DNA from: Lachnospiraceae bacterium
Lineage (GTDB): Bacteria > Bacillota > Clostridia > Lachnospirales > Lachnospiraceae
Reading direction: 5' to 3'
NCBI GenBank assembly: GCA_003535955.1
Contig: DPZM01000306.1
Coordinates: 1 to 5,550, forward strand
DNA: 5,550 nucleotides
The position numbers were made by a program, and so were the translations under genes. This document shows, piece after piece, positions 1 through 5,550 of the stretch (positions are counted from its first letter, which is position 1; each line of letters opens with the position of its first letter). The notes under the pieces are model-generated. The model was not told where the DNA came from. It was given only the letters and a program-made list of their open reading frames with translations, and ran no database searches.

Positions 1-1598
1 GGAGTGGTAAGCTCGATCTCAGCCGTCAGATACGCCTCGCCAATGTCCAGTGCATGCTCCGCGCCTGCCCTGATACTGTCTCCCGTAAGAGTTTCCCCGC
101 TTTTGATATAGCAGCCATCCACGGAAAACAGAGCGTCATAGCCCGGAAGGAGGTTAAGTTCTGTCTTTCCGTCTCCCTCCGCGTATCCATTCACCGTTCT
201 GCTGACACCTCCAATCTCCTGGGTGGCCGTGACCGTTTTCCAGCCTGCGGTCTCGCCGCTGTCAGTAAGCGAAACGATGACCGCGACGGCATCTGCGATC
301 TCAAGTGGTGTAACCACCAGTCTGTCCCCGCTCAGCTTCGCCGGATAGGGCTTCTCCCAATAATACCTCTCATAAGCGGAGGAGCCGTAGCTTCCCCTGA
401 GCTTTACCTGAAAGCCCTCTCCCGACTCCGTCATGCAGGGGAGACTTACATAATCTCCTGCCTTACCGCTTATCCTCTCTGCCAGGTAATCCTTTCCGCT
501 CTCGAGTCCTGTCACCTTAAGGCCGGTGACGGGCAGATAAGGACCACCTTTCGCGGTCAGCTGTACAGCCCCCCTGCTGTCTGTGACCGGATCCTGTGTC
601 CCGTCATATTCGGCGATGACCGTCTCCGCCCCATCCACATAGGTCAGGACCTTAAGTCCGGTGTAGCTCCTGTCGTAGATCTTCCACTGGTTTAAGGTGA
701 TATCTTCCGGTGCTGTGATCCTGGCATAATCCTTTTGCCAGAGCCATTCCTCACGCTCTGTTCCGGAAGCATCCAGGTAAGTTCCGGTCATCCACAGATA
801 TCCGACAACGCCGGTAATCTCCTCAGGAAAGCGGACAATGACATCATCCATTACTCCCCAGTCAGCCGAAAAGTCTGTGTCTTCCCTCACCGTATAGGAA
901 GTTCCGGCCCGGTAGAGAGTACCTGCGCTCCTCCATCCGGCAAAGCTGTGCCCCGGACGGGACGGCGCGGCAGGAAGAATGATGGCTGCCCCTGCAGCAA
1001 GGCTTCTCGTGCCGTAATCTTCGCCCAACTTGCCGGTACCACCGTTCAGAAAGAAGCGGACGGTATGTTCCGACTCCGGCGGAGGCGTTGGATTTCCGGC
1101 GGCAGAAATTGTCACTGCGTTTTCGACAAGATAATTATCACCTGCTGAAGTATAGATAACGACTTCATATACGCCCGGCTTGACATCAGGAATCCTGACA
1201 TTCTGGAGATAACCCGGATCCGATTCACTCCATGTCGCCCCGTAATAAGCATTTTGGCCCCTCAACAGTTGATAATAGCCGGGCGGCGTCGTTCCGTCGC
1301 CCGGAAACACATAATCCTTAACCATCATGGTGATTTCCACGGGAACCCCGGAGCCCGCCCCCTCCAAAGAGACGGACAGATCAAATGTCACACTGCCGTC
1401 CTCTGCAGCTGTCAAAGTCGTAGTCGTGCTGTTATTGACGAAGAAATAGGCTTGCGCCGGCAGATAAGCTGTATCCGGATTGACTGCGTACCCCTGTCCC
1501 GGCATCAGACCCTTCCCATAAACATTCACAGGCAGCGTAGTGATAATGACTGCACAAGTCAAAATAATACTGATTGCTTTTGATAATCTTCCACTCAT
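1..1598 (-). CDS. Secreted protein with one Listeria-Bacteroides (InlB B-type) repeat, 3' end cut by window edge
   Basis: This reading frame is open for 532 codons, from ATG at 1598-1596 to the left edge, where no stop has been reached. The start is fixed by an AGAGAGG ribosome binding site 7 bases upstream and by the signal peptide that follows at once: residues 1-7 carry Arg4 and Lys7, residues 8-23 are hydrophobic (AISIILTCAVIITTLP), and V-Y-G at 26-28 fits a signal peptidase I site. Cys15 is preceded by Ile-Leu-Thr, a poor lipobox, so a lipoprotein is unlikely. Residues 30-170 are beta-rich and Ig-like in character. A linker near 170 (NPTPPPES) leads to residues 178-247, which match the Flg_new/InlB B-repeat pattern: VRFFLNGGTG at the start, RPGHSFAGW in the middle, and TDFSADW at the end. 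Residues 248-532 look like further beta-rich modules (two Cys, 388 and 496), but I do not recognise them. A role in surface adhesion is inferred from the repeat family only. Any anchor would lie beyond the window. Confidence 0.9.
   Translation of the reverse strand, partial: MSGRLSKAISIILTCAVIITTLPVNVYGKGLMPGQGYAVNPDTAYLPAQAYFFVNNSTTTTLTAAEDGSVTFDLSVSLEGAGSGVPVEITMMVKDYVFPGDGTTPPGYYQLLRGQNAYYGATWSESDPGYLQNVRIPDVKPGVYEVVIYTSAGDNYLVENAVTISAAGNPTPPPESEHTVRFFLNGGTGKLGEDYGTRSLAAGAAIILPAAPSRPGHSFAGWRSAGTLYRAGTSYTVREDTDFSADWGVMDDVIVRFPEEITGVVGYLWMTGTYLDASGTEREEWLWQKDYARITAPEDITLNQWKIYDRSYTGLKVLTYVDGAETVIAEYDGTQDPVTDSRGAVQLTAKGGPYLPVTGLKVTGLESGKDYLAERISGKAGDYVSLPCMTESGEGFQVKLRGSYGSSAYERYYWEKPYPAKLSGDRLVVTPLEIADAVAVIVSLTDSGETAGWKTVTATQEIGGVSRTVNGYAEGDGKTELNLLPGYDALFSVDGCYIKSGETLTGDSIRAGAEHALDIGEAYLTAEIELTT
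858..1067 (-). other. Listeria-Bacteroides repeat (Flg_new / InlB B-repeat) domain within the left gene
   Basis: The segment encodes residues 178-247, about 70 residues, the usual length of this module. Recognisable family positions are the opening V-R-F-F-L-N-G-G-T-G strand, L-P-A-A-P-S-R-P-G in the middle, F-A-G-W directly after it, L-Y-R-A-G-T-S-Y-T-V, and a closing D-T-D-F-S-A-D-W. In this family the module is a small beta-grasp-like surface repeat, often found in tandem in Gram-positive adhesins such as InlB. Only one copy is visible here. Confidence 0.85.
1515..1598 (-). other. Sec signal peptide coding segment of the left gene
   Basis: The segment encodes residues 1-28. It has a short basic n-region (Arg4, Lys7), a hydrophobic core over residues 8-23 and a c-region ending V-N-V-Y-G. 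Val26 at -3 and Gly28 at -1 suit signal peptidase I. It shows that the protein is exported and supports 1598 as the true start. The exact cleavage site is inferred. Confidence 0.8.
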
Positions 1599-1605
1599 TG
1601 AGATA

Positions 1606-1612
1606 CCTCTCT
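1606..1612 (-). promoter_or_regulatory. Ribosome binding site of the left gene
   Basis: AGAGAGG on the minus strand lies 7 bases before the ATG at 1598. It is a good match to the anti-Shine-Dalgarno with standard Gram-positive spacing. It decides the start, because a GTG in another frame at 1632 opens only a 66-codon shadow frame. Confidence 0.8.
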
Positions 1613-1660
1613 TTATACTTAATGTACGACACCTCTGTTTATATGCTGATTTCTTTTTTA

Positions 1661-1684
1661 CATCCCTCGATAATACCGGGGATG
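1661..1684 (-). promoter_or_regulatory. Small hairpin in the leader of the left gene, function unknown
   Basis: CATCCC at 1661-1666 pairs with GGGATG at 1679-1684. Two more pairs (C1668-G1678, G1669-C1677) form past a bulged T1667, leaving a 7-base loop. On the minus strand it is followed by TAAAAAAG rather than T's, so it is not an intrinsic terminator. It also overlaps TATTAT, a -10-like sequence (minus strand) with only a weak -35 about 17 bases upstream, so I do not call a promoter. The hairpin could be a leader structure, an operator or chance. Confidence 0.35.
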
Positions 1685-1701
1685 ACAAGGCATATTCACA
1701 G

Positions 1702-1738
1702 AAAAAGGATGTCACAATACCCATGTATCGTAACATCC
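1702..1738 (-). terminator. Rho-independent terminator of the right gene
   Basis: On the minus strand a 14-bp stem (arms 1738-1725 and 1720-1707) closes on the 4-base loop ATGG. All 14 positions pair, two of them as G-T wobbles. The stem is followed directly by TTTTT (1706-1702). It lies 105 bases past the TAA of the right gene. In the plus direction no T run follows the stem, so it acts one way. It separates the two genes into different transcription units unless it works as an attenuator for the left gene. Confidence 0.87.
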
Positions 1739-1776
1739 CTATCCAAAAGCTGTATACTACTCACCTGCGCAAACTT

Positions 1777-1806
1777 CCTGTTTTATATCCCTGTTCCTTA
1801 CCTGTT
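1777..1806 (-). repeat. Three short AACAGG repeats between stop codon and terminator
   Basis: AACAGG occurs on the minus strand at 1806-1801, 1795-1790 and 1782-1777, with start-to-start steps of 11 and 13 bases, close to one helical turn. The stretch is AT-rich and non-coding. It could be a protein-binding site in the 3' UTR or in an upstream leader of the left gene. It could also be chance in a purine-rich stretch. Confidence 0.3.
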
Positions 1807-1843
1807 TATCCTCGGGAAATCAATTGAAAGATCTTCCGGCTTC

Positions 1844-4800
1844 TTAACGGGCTGCTATCTTAAACTTAACCGCCCTTACTCCGCAGTATTTCCCGGTACC
1901 CCGTATCAGGATCACCGCATTGCTTCCCGGATTTATGTTATTGTAATATCCTATTATCGCATAATCGCCTGTTTCTGTTTCTTCACTGTCCGGATTAAGG
2001 GTAAGAACCTTTAAGTTCTTTCCGCTTCCAACGGTTATCTTAAGCACAGGTTGTCCCTCTTCTCCGGGGCGGATCGGATCGCCGGTGTACGTGCAAGGCT
2101 GAGCCTTCCCCTTACCATTTGGATTAATTATGACCTTGGCCTTTGAAATATCAGTATACGTCTTATCCGTTATCCTGTAGGTTCCGCTTATACTCCCCGC
2201 ATAATTGGCATTGTTTTCCGTTGCCTTAAGCGTTACCGTTACCCTTTCGCCCACAGCAGGAGTGTCACTTCCCCCTGATGTAACGTATGAGACCGTGTAA
2301 TCCTTCCCTGCCTTAAGTTTCATATTCCTGTAAGTATCATCATACAGCGTGATCCGGGTATTCTTATATTTACCGGGAGCCTTGTTATATGCAACATCCG
2401 ACAAGGTCAGTGTCAGGCTGCTTATATCGCATTTGGTTATCCCGAATTTCTTTATTATCCCGGCATTTTTTGCGCTTCCGATAAGATAATTCCCTTTGCC
2501 CTTTATAATGACCCGGGGTGCGACATCCTTACCGGTCTTTAAATTGACGGCACCCGCTGCAGCGACCGCCTTATTATTTTTATAGCTTACGGTATAGTCC
2601 TTACCCTGTGTAAGCGTTCTCTCCTCAGTCACTCCGCTGTTGTTTACTATCCTGGCCTTAACGGTAACCTGCGGCTTTATTGCGGCATTAGTGTATGGAT
2701 ACGAATCTGCGCTGAGGGTTACCGTGCAGTTACCGTCCTCTCCTTCGGTAAGTGTGTATTTACCTGTTATCTTAAAGGTCTTTACTACGCTTCCCGTGAA
2801 GCCGCCCGTATAGTTCCCTTCTGCATCCTTTAAAGCCTCATAGGTTACTTTTGCGGTTCCCAGATCGAAATTATTCTCATATTTTGCCGTATAATCCGTG
2901 CCCTCAACCAGCGTATAGGTAACCGTCGACTTACCGGACTTATACTTATAGGTAAAGCCGGCATTCTGCTTAACAGGTGCACCGCCCGCATAAGGCAGCG
3001 AGCTCTTAAAGCCTGTCAGTTTAAGCTTCTGTATGGATACGGCTGTCACAGGCGAGGGTCCCGGAGTCGGCTTATCCTCAGTCACTTCCGCATCCGGGTT
3101 GACAAGATGCAGATCTTTTTCGTATCCGCCGCTTATTACGGTATATGCTTCCCCATTATCATCATAAAATGTCCCTGGAAGCCCTGCAGGCGATGTTAAG
3201 AGAGGCATCCCGGCAGGAAGATAAATTTCATACAGCCCGGAAAGGCTTTCAAGCGAGCCGGGAGATTGGTAATATAATGCTCCTTCTCCCGCAAGCGCAT
3301 TGGCACCCATCTCCACATGCCTGAAATCAAGCGAATACAGCTTGGGCGCATTTATCATAAGCTGACCCTTGGACGACAGCTTCGAAAGATTGAGCGAATC
3401 CTCACCAAGCACCAGCTCCGTTGCCTTATTAAGATTGAACATCTCTACAGGAAATGCTTGCGAACTCGCAAATTTCAGATTGCTGAATCTACGTCCCGTA
3501 AGATCGAGTTTTTTAACAGAAGCAAGGGTAAACATGCCTCCGGCATCCGAAAGCGCCTCAAATGTGGTACTTTCTCCCCACTTTATCCCAGTAAGATTGG
3601 GCATATAGAACATACCGTTTGCATATTTAACATTTCTTGTATCAAAGCCGGTCAGGTCAAGGCTTGTTATTGCGGGTCCGGCATTCACATTGTAAAGCTT
3701 TGCAGTGACCCAGGCCGGACTGAATACGGCAAATCCATCCAGATGCTTGTCATATTGATAGCTTCCCTCGTAGATCTCGGGATCCATATACGCAGGAATC
3801 GTTTCAATTAGCTTTTTATTGCACTGATGAGCTCCGAACATGCCTGACATATCCGTCACGCTGCCCGTATCCATTGCTGTAATATTATTGATCTGTGTAA
3901 GGTTGTAATCTCCCGCGAACATAAAGCTCATGTCAGTAACCTTTGATGAGTCCATATCGGAAGGAAAGGTAATGCTCTCAAGATATTCAGTAAAGGTGAA
4001 CATTCTTGAAATATCAGTCACCTTTGAAAAATCGAAGCCTGACAGATCAAGGGAAGATATGGTCGAGCCTTCAAACATTTCGGACATATCTTCCGCACTT
4101 TTCGTGTTAAAAGTCGAAAGATCCAAAGCTGTGGCAGGCTGGGAAGTAAATCTGCCCGGGACATGATAGCTTCTGAACATTCCCTTAAAATTGGTGACCT
4201 TCGAGGTGTCGAGGGTAGTCACATCAATGTTTGCACGGTTCGTCATGGTAACATCAGCGAACATGAAGCTCATATCAGTCACATTTGAGGTATCAAGAGC
4301 CGCAAAATCCAAAGATGCGTATGTAGTGGCATCAAAACCCTGTCTGCCTTGTTTCCCGAGGAACATGTATGACATGTTCTTAATATTGGATCCTACCGTT
4401 TTGGCATTTCCCTCTATAACAATTTCGGAAAGGCATCTCATATTCACATTGATCCCTGCCGCGCTCGAAAACAGATACGAGCAATCATCGGGAAATCCGA
4501 CACCGTCCTCTATAACAAGCTTCGAAGCATAGTGGGGAACGATATTTCCTCCCTTTGCAATGCGTACCTTATATGTGATTTTGCTCAGGGGATCGGTATA
4601 GGTTGCGGGTATCTTCCAGGTGTCTATAGGCAGGTTCGCCGTGCTGTAATCCGCTGCCTTCCAGTTATCGAAAACATGCAAGCCCTGCTCTATTTTTCTT
4701 ACAAACAGGGAATAAGGAGTCACATGATATAAAGTAAGAATATGCTCAGTACCGGTATCCGTGAACCTGTACACATAGGGCCTGAGTGAAAAACTGCCCA

Positions 4801-5550
4801 TCTTTGATGCATAATAGGGCTCATCGCTCCAGTATTTTGTATAGTTGTCGTCGCCTCCATAATAATACCAATCATAGCTTATAGCCTGAGTAGCGACGAA
4901 TCCTGCATTGTTATCCCACGAGTATTCATGATAAGTATATCCGCCCGTGTTCTCCCCGGATTCGGTTTTATAAAGATCCTCCTCTTCGGTTGCTGTCGCA
5001 TCATAACACATCGCCGCTATCGCTATGGGATTCGATGAATCCTTAAAAGCTGATCCATCAAGCCTTACCAGTCCCGAAAGAGTAGGAACATGCTGATAGT
5101 AAGCCTTCTGCAAGTCGGGATGATCTGAAAGATATGAATAAATCTTGGGGGCGGTGTATGAATCAAGACTGTTTAGCTGAGCGAGCGTCCTTTTATCCGT
5201 ATCGATATGTCCGAGCCCGAGATCTACATACATTGTGTCTTCGTCATCATCGATCATGAAATCTTCACCGGATATGGGAACGCTCCTTACCCTCTTATAT
5301 GTCCCGTCAGTCTGTTTCTCATATTCCCATGCATATAATGCTGTGCCCGTGACTTTTTCAAGATAATAAACCAAATCGCCGTCCGGATTACCTGAATAAT
5401 CATAATAATCCACAAAAAGCATATAATTATCACTCATCTCCACAGGGATCTCATCAAGAGCGAAGACCTTTGAGGCGTTACTGTCGCTTTCTCCGAAGTG
5501 AATTATCTCATGCCCCTTGAAATATCTTCCTCCCTGGATCTCAAGGTTCA
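1844..5550 (-). CDS. BspA-like (DUF285) leucine-rich-repeat surface protein with four C-terminal Ig-like modules, 5' end cut by window edge
   Basis: The frame is open from the right edge to TAA at 1846-1844, with 1234 visible residues (residue 1 at 5548-5546). A GTG at 5443 could be mistaken for the start. It has no Shine-Dalgarno, and 35 in-frame codons upstream of it are open, so the true start and signal peptide lie outside. Residues 1-350 are unrecognised, with an aromatic-rich patch at 204-260. Residues 354-673 hold about ten repeats ending in D-M-S-x-M-F or a variant, preceded by L-D-x-S/T-x-V-T, the signature of BspA/DUF285 surface proteins. A less regular leucine-rich tail runs to about 775. 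A Pro linker (KPTPGPSP, about 826-833) leads to four modules of about 100 residues over 838-1234, with anchors GTDYTAKYENN, GKDYTVSYKNN, GKDYTVSYVT and GDYAIIGYYNN. The protein stops just after the last module's closing strand (VKFKIAAR), with no LPXTG, membrane helix or charged tail. Family members are cell-surface or secreted proteins, some binding host proteins. Adhesion here is inferred. Confidence 0.94.
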   Translation of the reverse strand, partial: NLEIQGGRYFKGHEIIHFGESDSNASKVFALDEIPVEMSDNYMLFVDYYDYSGNPDGDLVYYLEKVTGTALYAWEYEKQTDGTYKRVRSVPISGEDFMIDDDEDTMYVDLGLGHIDTDKRTLAQLNSLDSYTAPKIYSYLSDHPDLQKAYYQHVPTLSGLVRLDGSAFKDSSNPIAIAAMCYDATATEEEDLYKTESGENTGGYTYHEYSWDNNAGFVATQAISYDWYYYGGDDNYTKYWSDEPYYASKMGSFSLRPYVYRFTDTGTEHILTLYHVTPYSLFVRKIEQGLHVFDNWKAADYSTANLPIDTWKIPATYTDPLSKITYKVRIAKGGNIVPHYASKLVIEDGVGFPDDCSYLFSSAAGINVNMRCLSEIVIEGNAKTVGSNIKNMSYMFLGKQGRQGFDATTYASLDFAALDTSNVTDMSFMFADVTMTNRANIDVTTLDTSKVTNFKGMFRSYHVPGRFTSQPATALDLSTFNTKSAEDMSEMFEGSTISSLDLSGFDFSKVTDISRMFTFTEYLESITFPSDMDSSKVTDMSFMFAGDYNLTQINNITAMDTGSVTDMSGMFGAHQCNKKLIETIPAYMDPEIYEGSYQYDKHLDGFAVFSPAWVTAKLYNVNAGPAITSLDLTGFDTRNVKYANGMFYMPNLTGIKWGESTTFEALSDAGGMFTLASVKKLDLTGRRFSNLKFASSQAFPVEMFNLNKATELVLGEDSLNLSKLSSKGQLMINAPKLYSLDFRHVEMGANALAGEGALYYQSPGSLESLSGLYEIYLPAGMPLLTSPAGLPGTFYDDNGEAYTVISGGYEKDLHLVNPDAEVTEDKPTPGPSPVTAVSIQKLKLTGFKSSLPYAGGAPVKQNAGFTYKYKSGKSTVTYTLVEGTDYTAKYENNFDLGTAKVTYEALKDAEGNYTGGFTGSVVKTFKITGKYTLTEGEDGNCTVTLSADSYPYTNAAIKPQVTVKARIVNNSGVTEERTLTQGKDYTVSYKNNKAVAAAGAVNLKTGKDVAPRVIIKGKGNYLIGSAKNAGIIKKFGITKCDISSLTLTLSDVAYNKAPGKYKNTRITLYDDTYRNMKLKAGKDYTVSYVTSGGSDTPAVGERVTVTLKATENNANYAGSISGTYRITDKTYTDISKAKVIINPNGKGKAQPCTYTGDPIRPGEEGQPVLKITVGSGKNLKVLTLNPDSEETETGDYAIIGYYNNINPGSNAVILIRGTGKYCGVRAVKFKIAAR
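1847..3037 (-). repeat. Four tandem Ig-like modules at the C terminus of the right gene
   Basis: The modules cover visible residues 838-1234. Each has a conserved G-x-D-Y-x-x-x-Y core (starting near residues 882, 981, 1080 and 1193) and ends in a strand of the type K-x-F-x-I (KTFKI, KKFGI, GTYRI, VKFKI). Module 2 also has G-K-G-N-Y and module 4 G-T-G-K-Y, the usual glycine turn before the last strands. Core-to-core spacing is 99, 99 and about 113. This all-beta repeat type is common in exported proteins of Clostridia. It probably works as a stalk, though this is inferred. The copies are divergent in sequence. Confidence 0.75.
3530..4489 (-). repeat. BspA/DUF285 leucine-rich repeat array (about ten units) in the right gene
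   Basis: The array covers visible residues 354-673. Units end in C-S-Y-L-F, N-M-S-Y-M-F, T-D-M-S-F-M-F, T-N-F-K-G-M-F, E-D-M-S-E-M-F, T-D-I-S-R-M-F, T-D-M-S-F-M-F, T-D-M-S-G-M-F, Y-A-N-G-M-F and D-A-G-G-M-F. Distances between the final Phe residues are 36, 34, 28, 34, 25, 27, 27, 76 and 26, so the basic unit is 25-27 residues and one gap holds an insert. The first and last units are degenerate, as expected for capping units. At DNA level the copies have diverged, so the array is not a recent expansion. Confidence 0.9.

Noticed and set aside
54..695. 213-codon plus-strand open frame
   Set aside because: It is antisense to the well-supported left gene, has no ribosome binding site and gives a composition unlike any protein family (rich in Arg, Cys, Ser and His).
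735..1148. 137-codon plus-strand open frame
   Set aside because: It is antisense to the left gene, including its InlB-type repeat. The product is low in recognisable structure and rich in Arg, Gly and Cys, as expected of a shadow frame.
1254..1583. 109-codon plus-strand open frame
   Set aside because: It lies opposite the signal peptide and N-terminal region of the left gene and shows no family features.
1432..1632. 66-codon minus-strand frame starting GTG at 1632
   Set aside because: It overlaps the left gene start in another frame, uses that gene's ribosome binding site as coding sequence, and has no plausible product.
1661..1684. Second hairpin as an additional terminator
   Set aside because: On the minus strand it is followed by an A run, and on the plus strand by ACAAGG. 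No T tract follows in either direction.
1671..1702. Promoter for the left gene with TATTAT as -10 or TTGTCA as -35
   Set aside because: TATTAT has only a poor -35 (TGAATA) at 17 bases, and TTGTCA has no acceptable -10 at 16-18 bases. The pair cannot be combined because they lie only 7 bases apart.
1540..2014. Plus-strand frames across the intergenic gap (1540-1827 and 1574-2014)
   Set aside because: They run through the terminator hairpin and into the antisense of both genes. The hydrophobic look of 1574-2014 comes from T-rich sequence, and no ribosome binding site precedes either.
3317..4732. Plus-strand frames opposite the LRR array (3317-3811, 3369-3608, 3930-4166, 4191-4532, 4532-4732)
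   Set aside because: All are shadows of the repeat-coding minus strand. Repeated peptides such as SVTFE in two of them mirror the DUF285 repeats.

Overview
The window holds parts of two genes, both on the minus strand, that encode large secreted or surface repeat proteins. A 245-base gap with a clear intrinsic terminator separates them. Both genes run off the window: the upstream one lacks its start (right edge) and the downstream one lacks its end (left edge). There are no RNA genes, transposases, CRISPR arrays or enzymes here.

Layout in transcription order (right to left). From 5550 to 1844 lies the 3' part of a BspA/DUF285-type leucine-rich-repeat protein, with 1234 visible residues. It has an N-terminal region I do not recognise that contains an aromatic-rich patch, then about ten 'VTDMSxMF' repeats, a Pro linker, and four C-terminal Ig-like modules with a 'GKDYTVSY' signature. 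It ends without an LPXTG or other recognisable anchor. From 1843 to 1599 is the gap: three AACAGG boxes, a 14-bp hairpin with a five-T tail (terminator), a second smaller hairpin, and a ribosome binding site. From 1598 to 1 is the 5' part of a second exported protein, with 532 visible codons. It has a Sec signal peptide, a beta-rich region, a Pro linker, one Listeria-Bacteroides (InlB B-type, Flg_new) repeat, and about 285 residues I cannot assign.

The protein families, the purine-rich Shine-Dalgarno and the Gram-positive style signal peptide suggest a gut or oral Firmicute, most likely a Clostridia/Lachnospiraceae relative. This is inference from family distribution, not proof. The two genes differ visibly in base composition (left gene GC-rich, right gene closer to AT-rich in sampled lines), so they may have different histories.

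The terminator suggests separate transcription units. Functionally the two look like neighbouring adhesin or host/matrix-contact proteins rather than parts of one pathway. I see no enzymatic active site and no evidence for a new multi-gene system.
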